Origin: Chitinophagales bacterium
GTDB taxonomy: Bacteria > Bacteroidota > Bacteroidia > Chitinophagales > UBA2359
DNA: 20,554 nt
Direction of reading: 5' to 3'
Assembly: GCA_020629335.1 (NCBI GenBank)
Contig: JAHDDN010000046.1
Span: 1 to 20,554 of the forward strand
The notes below the pieces were generated by a model. The model ran no database searches and was not told the DNA's origin. It worked only from the letters and a program-made list of their open reading frames with translations. Within the stretch, counting starts at the first letter, position 1. Every line of letters starts with the position of its first letter. Positions 6,971-14,293 of this stretch are shown one piece after another. Position numbers and translations under genes: made by a program.

Positions 6971-7339
6971 CTAAGCCGAGAAAGAACTCCCACATCCACA
7001 AGTAGAATCCGCATTCGGATTATTAAAAACAAATCCTCTATTATCTAAACCATTCTGATAATCTACCTCCATACCTAACAAATACATACCATGAGCACGA
7101 TTCATGACGATCTTAATACCCTCATAATCAAATAACTCATCTCCCTCCTGAGGCTTATCAAAACCCAAGATATAAGACAAACCAGAACATCCTCCTCCTT
7201 TTACTCCTAATCGCAAAGCATACTCCTCTCCTAACTCCTTCTCATAAATCAACTGCTTTACCTCACTCAATGCACTCGCTGTTAAACTAACAGGACTTGG
7301 CGTTACCGCCTTTTCCATGCTTTTTATTTCCTTTTCCAT
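6971..7339 (-). CDS. IscA/ErpA-type iron-sulfur cluster assembly protein
   Basis: A 122-residue A-type carrier of the HesB/IscA family that binds and delivers Fe-S clusters to apoproteins in the cytoplasm. The three conserved cluster cysteines are present: Cys51 in KGGGCSGLSY, and Cys114 and Cys116 in STCGCGSSF near the C-terminus. LRLGVKGGGCSGLSY and NPNADSTCGCG are the classic signatures. The start could be ATG 7339 or the in-frame ATG 7318 (MEKEIKS-MEKAVTP); the second gives a length nearer to family norms. It stands alone, with no suf or isc genes nearby, so I cannot assign it to a system. It is divergent from the next plus-strand gene, with 246 bases between. Confidence 0.92.
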   Translation of the reverse strand: MEKEIKSMEKAVTPSPVSLTASALSEVKQLIYEKELGEEYALRLGVKGGGCSGLSYILGFDKPQEGDELFDYEGIKIVMNRAHGMYLLGMEVDYQNGLDNRGFVFNNPNADSTCGCGSSFSA

Positions 7340-7551
7340 ATCCTTGATTTTATTTTTTGAATGACAATGATACCTCTCAACAAAGTATCAAAAAAGTACA
7401 ACAATTATTCCATTTGAATGGTTCCCTACAGCCCATCAAGCAAATACCATCCAACTTAAGGGCTCAGGAAATAAATAAACTATACAATTTTAGACAGCTA
7501 TTTTTTCTCAAGCCCTAAATACTCTATGCAATAATAATACTACAAATTACG

Positions 7552-7559
7552 TACTTTTG
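7552..7559 (+). promoter_or_regulatory. Candidate -7 box TACTTTTG
   Basis: Matches TAnnTTTG 26 bases before the start of the 7586 gene, a good distance for a short leader. No TTTG at the -33 position was found. Confidence 0.4.
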
Positions 7560-7585
7560 TGAAAGAACTCACAAAAATTACTTGA

Positions 7586-8119
7586 ATGTTAGAAACATTT
7601 TTTGAAATACTCAAATTTACGATCCCATCACTAGTCGTATTTGGAATAGCCTACTCACTAATAAGCGGCTTCTTCAACAAACAAGTTCAACTCAAAGAAC
7701 TCGAAATAGAACAAGAAAATCTAAACAAATCTTTTCCAATTAGCCTACAAGCTTATGAAAGACTCATTCTATTTCTAGAAAGAATCAATCCAAGTAGCCT
7801 AATCACAAGACTAAGAGACAGCAATATGACCGCCGTAGAACTCCAATACGCTATGGTAGCCAGCATCCGAGGCGAACTAGATCACAATATCACCCAACAA
7901 CTCTACATATCCGAAGGAACATGGGTAAGAGTCAAAGCCGTAACCGAAGAACTCATTAGCACCATCAATCAAATAGCAGCAAGACTACCCAATGAAGCCA
8001 GTGCCAATGACCTTAGCTACAGCTTACTACAATACTTCGCTTCAACAGAAGGCATTCTACCCAACGAACAAGTCATCAATCGACTAAAACTAGAAGCAAA
8101 AGAAAAATTTGACTTTTAA
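7586..8119 (+). CDS. Membrane-anchored conserved Bacteroidota protein, function unknown
   Basis: A 177-residue protein with one N-terminal transmembrane helix (about residues 8-28, LKFTIPSLVVFGIAYSLISG), then a charged linker (KELEIEQENLNK) and a helical cytoplasmic domain. The core PISLQAYERLILFLERINP, SLITRLRDSNMTAVELQYAMVASIRGELDHNITQQ and the conserved-looking YISEGTWVRVK recall a widespread unnamed Bacteroidota family (I believe DUF7935, not certain). Codon use in the second half favours NNC/NNA endings (CTA, AGC), like the following mutase gene. Repeat R2 starts three bases after its stop codon. No function can be inferred from the neighbours. Confidence 0.8.
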   Translation: MLETFFEILKFTIPSLVVFGIAYSLISGFFNKQVQLKELEIEQENLNKSFPISLQAYERLILFLERINPSSLITRLRDSNMTAVELQYAMVASIRGELDHNITQQLYISEGTWVRVKAVTEELISTINQIAARLPNEASANDLSYSLLQYFASTEGILPNEQVINRLKLEAKEKFDF

Positions 8120-8122
8120 TTA

Positions 8123-8339
8123 GGGGCTTCCCGATTTCAAATTTTTCATTCGAATGTAGGGGCGGTACCTATGTGTCCGCCCACGAATGAAAAATTTGAA
8201 ATCGGTCGGGCTGTCCGCTCTCATGTGGCTATGTCCCTCCTACTCCACTAAGCTGTACTTGTCTGCTAAAGCCAGCCTGCGTCCAGCTAAGTTCCGTAAG
8301 TCGGGCCATTACGCCACATACCGCTACCATCCCTAAGCC
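8123..8339 (-). repeat. Structured intergenic repeat R2 (inverted copy)
   Basis: The same element as R1 and R3, on the minus strand: read from 8339 downward it begins GGCTTAGGGATGG and ends CGGGAAGCCCC at 8123. Its own terminal hairpin is the longest of the three: CGATTTCAAATTTTTCATTCG-type arms at 8132-8152 and 8184-8204 pair perfectly over 21 bp and have no sequence in common with the arms of R1 or R3. Mini-hairpin H3 sits in the loop. The closing stem is GCCACATA (8313-8320) with CATGTGGC (8222-8229, one G-U pair). The central hairpin (8263-8275) is CTGGCT-TT-AGCAG in element orientation, changed on both sides relative to R1. Confidence 0.85.
8160..8182. repeat. Mini-hairpin H3
   Basis: GGGCGGTAC-CTATGT-GTCCGCCC: same stem as H1 with one bulged T, in the loop of the R2 terminal hairpin. 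Confidence 0.75.
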
Positions 8340-8353
8340 AAATACTAGCGATA

Positions 8354-8436
8354 AGTGCATAGCGCTTAGTGATGAGCGAAGAGTAAAAATACTAAATGCC
8401 AAGCACTATGCGCTCATCGCTCATAACTCATCACTA
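8354..8436. repeat. Compound inverted repeat before the mutase gene
   Basis: Two nested pairings: AGTGCATAGCGCTT (8354-8367) with AAGCACTATGCGCT (8401-8414), 12 of 14, and TAGTGATGAG (8367-8376) with CTCATCACTA (8427-8436), perfect. The structure ends 12 bases before the mutase start codon and would be in its leader if transcription starts upstream. Confidence 0.55.
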
Positions 8437-8448
8437 ATCTTCTCAGCC

Positions 8449-10011
8449 ATGTCTAAAGAACGTAAAGAAAAATTCACGACCGATTCCGAAATCGAAATCA
8501 AAGCCACCTATCCGCCAGTAGAAGCAGCCAACGAAAAAGCTGGCGAATTTCCCTTTACCAGAGGAATACACAGCAGCATGTACCGAAGTCGCCTGTGGAC
8601 GATGCGCCAATACGCAGGCTTCTCCACTGCCGAGGAATCCAATAAAAGATACCACTACCTCCTAAAACAAGGTACTATGGGCCTATCCGTAGCCTTCGAT
8701 CTACCAACACAAATTGGCTATGATTCAGATCATGACTTCGCAGAAGGAGAAGTAGGTAAGGTCGGAGTTGCTATTGACTCTATTGAAGATATGCACACCC
8801 TTTTCAAAGGTATCACACTGGAAAAGATCAGTACTTCAATGACCATCAACTCGACGGCCTTCATACTATTGGCGCTATATGTAGGCGTAGCTAAATCTCA
8901 GGGAGCTGATCTCAAAAAAATATCAGGCACGATCCAGAATGATATACTGAAAGAATATGCAGCCAGAGGTACCCACATTTATCCTCCTAAACCATCCATG
9001 AAAATCATCACGGATATATTCTCCTACTGTAGTAATGAATTACCCAAGTGGAATACCATCTCCGTATCAGGCTATCACATCCGAGAAGCAGGCTCTAATG
9101 CAGTGCAAGAACTCGCCTTCACCCTTGCCAATGGCAAAGCCTACCTAAAAGCAGCTATAGACATAGGACTCGACATTAATATATTCGCTAAGCGAATCTC
9201 CTTCTTCTTTAATGCCCATAATAACTTCTTTGAAGAGATCGCTAAATTTAGAGCAGCCAGACGTATGTGGGCCAAAATCACCAAAGACTTAGGAGCGACT
9301 GAAGAACGAGCACAAAAAATGCGTTTCCATACCCAAACAGGCGGATCGACACTCACCGCCCAACAAGCTCCCAATAATATAGCTCGTGTAACGATGCAAG
9401 CCCTCTCAGCAGTATTAGGTGGTACTCAATCCTTACATACCAATGGCTTTGATGAGGCATTATCTCTACCAACTGAAGAAGCCGCCAGAACAGCCTTAAG
9501 AACCCAACAAATCATCGCACATGAAAGTGGCGTGACAGACACCGTTGATCCATTAGCAGGCTCCTACTTTATTGAGAATCTGACACAAGAGGTAGAAGAG
9601 GCCGCTTGGAAGTACATTGAGCAAATAGATGCGATGGGTGGAGCAGTCAAGGCTGTAGAAGAAGGATTCATTCAAGAGCAAATTGCACGATCCGCTTACG
9701 AATACCAAAAAGGAATCGAAAGCAATGAAAAGATCATTGTAGGTGTCAATGACTTTAAAGTAGAGGAGCAATCACCAGAAGGCGTTTTCAAAATAGATGA
9801 TTCAATCAGAGAGCTACAAAGTGAGAAATTAAAAGCCCTTAGAAACAACAGAAATCAACAAAAAGTCGATTCTTTACTAAATAAGATTAAAAATCAGGCT
9901 AAAGCAGACGAAAATCTGATACCTACCGTCATAGATGCCGTCGAAAATAAAGCGACATTAGGGGAAATTGCAGATACACTTAGGTCGGTATATGGAGAAT
10001 ATCAGGGCTAA
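8449..10011 (+). CDS. mutA: Methylmalonyl-CoA mutase, stand-alone large (catalytic) subunit
   Basis: A 520-residue catalytic domain of adenosylcobalamin-dependent acyl-CoA mutases. It would interconvert (R)-methylmalonyl-CoA and succinyl-CoA in the cytoplasm. Substrate residues match true methylmalonyl-CoA mutases: Tyr55 in MRQYAGFS (Tyr89 of P. shermanii), Arg173 in [10 protein letters not shown] (Arg207) and His210 in SGYH (His244); isobutyryl- or 2-hydroxyisobutyryl-CoA mutases differ at the first two. [22 protein letters not shown] [12 protein letters not shown] and [10 protein letters not shown] are further signatures. The C-terminal cobalamin-binding domain (DxHxxG) is absent, as in two-subunit forms, so a small subunit must be encoded elsewhere; it is not in this window. 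A difference from the classic enzyme is His41 where it has Tyr75. The last ~80 residues form a charged helical tail. Confidence 0.9.
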   Translation: MSKERKEKFTTDSEIEIKATYPPVEAANEKAGEFPFTRGIHSSMYRSRLWTMRQYAGFSTAEESNKRYHYLLKQGTMGLSVAFDLPTQIGYDSDHDFAEGEVGKVGVAIDSIEDMHTLFKGITLEKISTSMTINSTAFILLALYVGVAKSQGADLKKISGTIQNDILKEYAARGTHIYPPKPSMKIITDIFSYCSNELPKWNTISVSGYHIREAGSNAVQELAFTLANGKAYLKAAIDIGLDINIFAKRISFFFNAHNNFFEEIAKFRAARRMWAKITKDLGATEERAQKMRFHTQTGGSTLTAQQAPNNIARVTMQALSAVLGGTQSLHTNGFDEALSLPTEEAARTALRTQQIIAHESGVTDTVDPLAGSYFIENLTQEVEEAAWKYIEQIDAMGGAVKAVEEGFIQEQIARSAYEYQKGIESNEKIIVGVNDFKVEEQSPEGVFKIDDSIRELQSEKLKALRNNRNQQKVDSLLNKIKNQAKADENLIPTVIDAVENKATLGEIADTLRSVYGEYQG

Positions 10012-10180
10012 ATAATGATAATTCATTCTTTTATCATAATTAAAATTGTCTGCTAAACTATTGAGGCCCTTTTTTCCTTATATTATTATACTAATAAGTG
10101 CCTTTTTTATCGTAATTTTAGGAGTTCAATTCGCCTGTAAGGAATGTTGAGAAAATAAAATAGTGTTAATAAATAAATCT

Positions 10181-11503
10181 ATGGATAAGTTAAAAGCAAA
10201 ATTTGCTGAGTTGGCAGCTAATAAAGCTGCTGAGTTTAAGCAAATTATTAAAGAAAATGGACACAAACAGATAGATACTGTCACTTTAGGACAAGTAGCT
10301 AAAGGAATGCGTGGTGTTAAAAGTTTAGTAACAGAAACATCACTTTTAGACCCAGATGAAGGTATTCGATTTAGAGGGTATTCGATTCCTCAATTAAAAG
10401 AATTATTACCCAAAGCTCCAGGAGGTAAAGAACCACTTCCTGAAGGCTTATTTTATTTAATGTTAGTTAATGAGCTTCCAACGGAAGAAGATGTAAGAGC
10501 ATTAAGTAAAGATTGGGCAGAAAGGAGCCATGTCCCTTCCCATGTTTTTGATGTATTGGATGCACTTCCTGTAAGTACTCACCCAATGACACAATTCACT
10601 ATAGGAATCAATGCATTACAGACTGACTCTATCTTTGCTAAAAGATATAGAGAAGGTATCAGCAAAGCTGATTACTGGGATCCAGTTTATGAGGATTCAA
10701 TTAACTTGATTGCAAGTTTACCTCGTTTAGCAGCTTATATCTATAGAAGAACTTATAAAAATGGTGTTCACATTGAGCCTGATCCAAGTTTAGATTGGGC
10801 AGGTAACTTTGCTCATATGCTAGGTAATGAAAAGCCAGGCTTCGATGAGTTAATGCGTTTGTATTTGATGATACATGCCGACCATGAAGGCGGTAATGCT
10901 TCTGCTCATACAACTCACTTAGTAGGTTCTACTTTGAGTGATCCATATCGTGCCTTAACTGGTGGAATGAGTGCATTAGCAGGGCCATTACACGGTTTAG
11001 CCAATCAGGAGGTGATTCGTTGGGTATTGAATATGTTAGACCAAATAGGTACTCAAACCCCTACTAACGAGCAAATCGAACAGTATGTGAATGATACCCT
11101 TAATTCGGGTAAGGTAGTACCTGGTTATGGCCATGCGGTATTGCGTAAGCCTGATCCGAGATTTACGGCTCAAAAGGTATTTGCAGAGGAGCACTTCCCT
11201 GAAGATCCTTTAGTAAAAGTAATTTGGCAAATATTTGATGTGGTGCCTAAGGTATTGGGTAAAATTAGCAAAATCAAAAATCCTTGGCCAAATGTAGATG
11301 CACACTCTGGTGCGATCTTAATGCACTACGATTTTGACGAGTATGACTTCTATACGGTGATGTTCGGGGTTTCGAGAGCATTAGGCGTATTAGCTTCTCT
11401 TTGTTGGGATCGTGCTTTAGGTTTCCCTCTTGAGCGTCCGAAATCATTGACGATTGATAATATCAAGGAGTTTTTGAAGAGTGAGGAAACGGTGATGGGC
11501 TAA
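10181..11503 (+). CDS. gltA: Citrate synthase, eukaryotic (mitochondrial-like) type
   Basis: A 440-residue enzyme that condenses acetyl-CoA and oxaloacetate to citrate at the entry of the TCA cycle. The catalytic residues are visible: His271 in LAGPLHGLANQEV, His318 in PGYGHAVL and Asp373 in NVDAHSGAIL (His274, His320 and Asp375 of the pig enzyme). IHADHEGGNASAHTTHLVG (231-249) supplies the oxaloacetate-site histidine. The overall sequence is of the mitochondrial kind rather than the hexameric E. coli GltA kind, as seen in some Bacteroidota. I chose ATG 10181; a GTG at 10163 in the same frame would add six residues of no family similarity. Codon use is more AT-ended than in the preceding mutase gene. 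Repeat R3 begins one base after the stop, and the terminator lies 260 bases further on. Confidence 0.93.
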   Translation: MDKLKAKFAELAANKAAEFKQIIKENGHKQIDTVTLGQVAKGMRGVKSLVTETSLLDPDEGIRFRGYSIPQLKELLPKAPGGKEPLPEGLFYLMLVNELPTEEDVRALSKDWAERSHVPSHVFDVLDALPVSTHPMTQFTIGINALQTDSIFAKRYREGISKADYWDPVYEDSINLIASLPRLAAYIYRRTYKNGVHIEPDPSLDWAGNFAHMLGNEKPGFDELMRLYLMIHADHEGGNASAHTTHLVGSTLSDPYRALTGGMSALAGPLHGLANQEVIRWVLNMLDQIGTQTPTNEQIEQYVNDTLNSGKVVPGYGHAVLRKPDPRFTAQKVFAEEHFPEDPLVKVIWQIFDVVPKVLGKISKIKNPWPNVDAHSGAILMHYDFDEYDFYTVMFGVSRALGVLASLCWDRALGFPLERPKSLTIDNIKEFLKSEETVMG

Positions 11504-11504
11504 C

Positions 11505-11742
11505 GGCTTAGGGATGGCAGCGGTATGTGGCGGCCATGACACGCCTTACGGCGCTTAGTGATGCGACGGCTGGCCCGAAGGGCAGACAAGCAGCACTTAG
11601 CAGAGTAGAAGTGACATAGCCACATAATAGCGAACAGCCCGACGGCTGCGCTTTGCTTGCAATGATAAATGCATAATGATGAATGCATAATATTTTGGCT
11701 CGTGCTGCGCACTTCGCCCTTACAAGCGCAGCGGGAAGCCCC
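11505..11742 (+). repeat. Structured intergenic repeat R3
   Basis: Third copy of the R element, same orientation as R1, from GGCTTAGGGATGG to GCGGGAAGCCCC. Closing stem TATGTGGC (11524-11531) / GCCACATA (11619-11626). Central hairpin CTGGCCC-GAA-GGGCAG (11570-11585). The copy-specific terminal stem is GCTGCGCTT (11645-11653) / AAGCGCAGC (11724-11732). Instead of the mini-hairpin, its loop holds a short imperfect direct repeat (GATAAATGCATAAT / GATGAATGCATAAT, 11663-11690). It should be part of the citrate synthase transcript, because the first terminator comes after it. Confidence 0.85.
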
Positions 11743-11763
11743 AAAGTGTAATATAAAATGAAG

Positions 11764-11797
11764 AAGCGTTCTGATTTAATCAGGGCGCTTTTTTTTT
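11764..11797 (+). terminator. Intrinsic terminator after citrate synthase and R3
   Basis: AAGCGTTCTGAT pairs with ATCAGGGCGCTT (two G-U pairs) around a short loop, followed by an uninterrupted T run to 11797. Confidence 0.88.
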
Positions 11798-11812
11798 GCC
11801 ATTTCAAAAGCT

Positions 11813-11820
11813 TAAATTTG
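11813..11820 (+). promoter_or_regulatory. Candidate -7 box TAAATTTG for ABC-F gene
   Basis: Matches TAnnTTTG but ends only four bases before the start codon, so the transcript would be leaderless or start at the ATG. The nearest upstream TTTG (11795-11798) is 14 bases away, shorter than usual. Confidence 0.35.
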
Positions 11821-11824
11821 CAGC

Positions 11825-13792
11825 ATGATAGATTTGAGAAATATCTCCGTACAGTTTGGCGGGAAGTTTTTGTTTAGTGATATTAGTTTTACGATTAAGG
11901 CCAGTGATCGTATTGGGCTAGTGGGAAAGAATGGTGCGGGGAAATCTACTCTTCTAAAGGTGTTGATTGGTGAATTGCGGGCGGATGAGGGACAGATTAG
12001 TAGTGCGAGTCAATCGAGTATTGGGTATTTACCACAGGAAGTTGTGTTTCAAGGAAATGATACGATATATGTGGAAGCTTGTAAAGCATTTGAGGAGATA
12101 TTACAGTTAGAACAGGATTTAGAGGATATTAATCAGCAGATTGCGGCTTTTACGGATTATGATTCGCCTAAGTATTATAAGTTATTAGAGGATTTGAGTA
12201 ATAAGCAGGATAGATTTGATCGCTTGGGAGGCACAAAGATAGAGGAAGAGGTAAGCAAGGTATTGAAAGGTTTAGGTTTTTTGCATAGCGATTTTGAGCG
12301 CCCTATGAATGAGTTTAGTGGGGGATGGAAAATGAGGGTAGAATTGGCTAAGATACTGCTTCGTCAGCCTGATTTTATACTTTTAGATGAGCCTACTAAC
12401 CATTTAGATATTGAGGCTATTATTTGGCTGGAGGAATATTTGCGGACTTATCCAGGTGGAATTATGATGATTTCTCACGATAGAGCCTTTTTGGATAAAG
12501 TAACGAATCGTACTATTGAGATTGTATCGGGTAAAATCTATGATTATAAGGCTTCTTATTCGGAATTTGTGGAATTGAGAAAGCAGCGAAGAGAGCGACA
12601 AATATCAGATGCTAAACGACAAGATAAAGAGGTCCAAAACACACAGGATTTAATCAATAAATTTAGGGCGAAGAAAAATAAGGCCAAGTTTGCACAAACA
12701 CTGATTCGCAAATTGGATAAGATGGAAAAGGTGGAGATAGATGATTTGGAGACGAGTCAGATTAACTTCCGTTTTCCTGATCCGCCTCGCTCGGGTAAGA
12801 TAGTGATCCATGCAGATGAATTGACGAAGCGTTATGGAGATCATTTGGTTTTGAATAAGATTAGATTTGATTTAGAGCGTGGGGAGAAGATTGCTTTTGT
12901 GGGTAAGAATGGGGAAGGAAAAACAACGCTTTCTAAAATCATAGCTAGTAAAACAAGCTATGAAGGCGAGATGCAATTGGGTCATAATGTTTCTATTGGT
13001 TATTTCGAGCAAAATCAAGCAGAAACCTTAGATGGTAATCTGACGGTATTTGAGATGATTGATAATGTAGCCACGGGTGATATGCGTAATCGAGTGCGTA
13101 ATCTATTGGGTGCATTCTTATTTAGTGGAGACGATATTGATAAAAAAGTAAAAGTCTTATCTGGTGGAGAGAAGTCTCGATTGGCAGTAGCTAAGTTATT
13201 ATTGGAACCTGTGAATTTGCTTATTCTGGATGAGCCTACCAATCACTTGGACATGACGTCTAAGAATATGCTTAAAAATGCTTTAAAAGCCTTTCCTGGC
13301 TCTTTAATCGTGGTCTCTCACGATAGAGACTTCTTGAAGGGATTAACAGATAAGGTATATGAATTTAGAGATAAGGGAATTCATCAGTATTTTGGGGATA
13401 TTTATGATTTTTTAGAGAAGCGTAAGATTGATTCTTTGGATCAATTAACATTAGAGGCAAAGAAAAGTAAAGGGGGAAATATTAGTGATGATAAAGCCGC
13501 ACGTAAAGAACTCAACGCTAAAAAGCGTGAATTTGATAAGGGTATTAAGCGCTTGAAAAATAAAGTAAACAAGATAGAAAAGGAAATTAGTGAGTCAGAG
13601 CAAAAAATTGCTACTATAGAAGTCGAAATCAGTAAGACTGACTTCTATACCACTCACCCTAATCCAGAGCAGCAATTAAAGGAATATAACGAATTGAAAA
13701 CAAAAGTGGCATCTCTAACAGATGATTGGGAAACGAATGCGATGGAAATGGAGTTGATGAAGGAGGAACGCGATGAATTAGAAAAAGGGTAA
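11825..13792 (+). CDS. ABC-F family ATP-binding protein (Uup/EttA/YdiF group)
   Basis: A 655-residue soluble protein with two ABC ATPase domains and no membrane segment. Such proteins act on ribosomes, in translation control, ribosome maturation or antibiotic protection. Domain 1: Walker A GKNGAGKST (34-42), signature FSGGW (164-168), Walker B with LLDEPTNHLD (186-195), switch His in SHDRAF. Linker about 240-320, strongly basic (LRKQRRERQ, RAKKNKAKF), corresponding to the ribosome P-site-tRNA interaction motif. Domain 2: GKNGEGKTT (360-368), LSGGEKSRLAVAKLL (445-459), LILDEPTNHLD, VSHDRDF. The C-terminal tail (about 555-655) is a lysine/glutamate-rich coiled coil as in Uup. All ATPase residues are present. 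Subfamily and role cannot be fixed by eye. It lies directly after the gltA terminator, so is probably its own unit. Confidence 0.92.
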   Translation: MIDLRNISVQFGGKFLFSDISFTIKASDRIGLVGKNGAGKSTLLKVLIGELRADEGQISSASQSSIGYLPQEVVFQGNDTIYVEACKAFEEILQLEQDLEDINQQIAAFTDYDSPKYYKLLEDLSNKQDRFDRLGGTKIEEEVSKVLKGLGFLHSDFERPMNEFSGGWKMRVELAKILLRQPDFILLDEPTNHLDIEAIIWLEEYLRTYPGGIMMISHDRAFLDKVTNRTIEIVSGKIYDYKASYSEFVELRKQRRERQISDAKRQDKEVQNTQDLINKFRAKKNKAKFAQTLIRKLDKMEKVEIDDLETSQINFRFPDPPRSGKIVIHADELTKRYGDHLVLNKIRFDLERGEKIAFVGKNGEGKTTLSKIIASKTSYEGEMQLGHNVSIGYFEQNQAETLDGNLTVFEMIDNVATGDMRNRVRNLLGAFLFSGDDIDKKVKVLSGGEKSRLAVAKLLLEPVNLLILDEPTNHLDMTSKNMLKNALKAFPGSLIVVSHDRDFLKGLTDKVYEFRDKGIHQYFGDIYDFLEKRKIDSLDQLTLEAKKSKGGNISDDKAARKELNAKKREFDKGIKRLKNKVNKIEKEISESEQKIATIEVEISKTDFYTTHPNPEQQLKEYNELKTKVASLTDDWETNAMEMELMKEERDELEKG

Positions 13793-13804
13793 AAGGAATA
13801 CTAA

Positions 13805-13962
13805 GGAACGTTTAAAAAATAATTTCCACATTTAGCAACTAATCTTTTGTACCAATACTTCGTTGAAAAGCCTTGCCGATGCGCTGCATCGACTGCATTT
13901 TTCGCCTTGTCTTGATACAAAATATTTAGCTGCAAATGCCAATCTTATTTTTTAAACGTTCC
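13805..13962. mobile_element. MITE-like inverted-repeat element M2
   Basis: A 158-bp non-coding element whose ends pair perfectly over 18 bp (GGAACGTTTAAAAAATAA at 13805-13822; its complement at 13945-13962), extended to 19 by one flanking base. It is flanked by the 3-bp direct repeat TAA (13802-13804 and 13963-13965). Inner arms pair imperfectly (CTTTTGTACCA with TGATACAAAA). Read on the minus strand, the centre is CAAGGCGAAAAATGCAG...CAACGAAGT, related to the centre of M1. It contains a short palindrome GATGCGCTGCATC. It starts 12 bases after the ABC-F stop. Confidence 0.65.
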
Positions 13963-13967
13963 TAATA

Positions 13968-14007
13968 TAAAAAAAATGCGGTAATGGTTTTGGACCATAC
14001 CGCATTT
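13968..14007 (-). terminator. Minus-strand intrinsic terminator
   Basis: AAATGCGGTA (13974-13983) pairs with TACCGCATTT (13998-14007); ATGGT/ACCAT continues the stem past one bulged base. On the minus strand the stem is followed by eight T residues, so it would stop leftward transcripts from the 14294-14659 gene about 290 bases past its stop. Confidence 0.7.
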
Positions 14008-14008
14008 A

Positions 14009-14276
14009 TCAACCCTCAAAATATGTACTGACTATGTACTACTACTCAACCTAAAATTTGTTTTTTTTTGAAAAGGTTGTCAAATTACGGGGGCAATTTG
14101 ACAACACTTTAAGACAGACTTTCCTTTTTTTAAGAAGGAAGGTAATAACCACTACTTGGCGATTACAGTACAATATTACGGCAAACGGGCTGAACCATTA
14201 AATTATTTAGACAAACGTGCCTATTTATTCGGTAAACAGCCTTTTTTTTAGATAAAGTAGCGTTTTTGAGGGTTGA
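14009..14276. repeat. 268-bp segment bounded by a perfect 13-bp inverted repeat
   Basis: TCAACCCTCAAAA (14009-14021) and TTTTGAGGGTTGA (14264-14276) are exact complements. Inside are a T9 run (14061-14069), CAACCT (14047-14052) which can pair with AGGTTG (14074-14079), and the overlapping perfect hairpin GTTGTCAAATT (14076-14086) / AATTTGACAAC (14095-14105). The two inner hairpins share GTTG and are mutually exclusive. No ORF of note. The remainder of this gap shows nothing else. Confidence 0.6.
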
Positions 14277-14293
14277 AATAGCCCAATTCGGGC

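Noticed and set aside
8354..8448. Cobalamin riboswitch ahead of the mutase gene
   Set aside because: The region is too short and lacks a recognisable B12-box; kept only as an inverted repeat.
10163..10180. GTG start adding six residues to citrate synthase
   Set aside because: No family similarity in the added residues; ATG 10181 is preferred.
11663..11690. CRISPR-like short repeats in the R3 loop
   Set aside because: Only two imperfect adjacent units with no spacers; simple local duplication.
11500..11807. Two overlapping minus-strand ORFs of 70 and 99 codons downstream of citrate synthase
   Set aside because: They run through repeat R3 and the terminator; they are shadows of the repeat.
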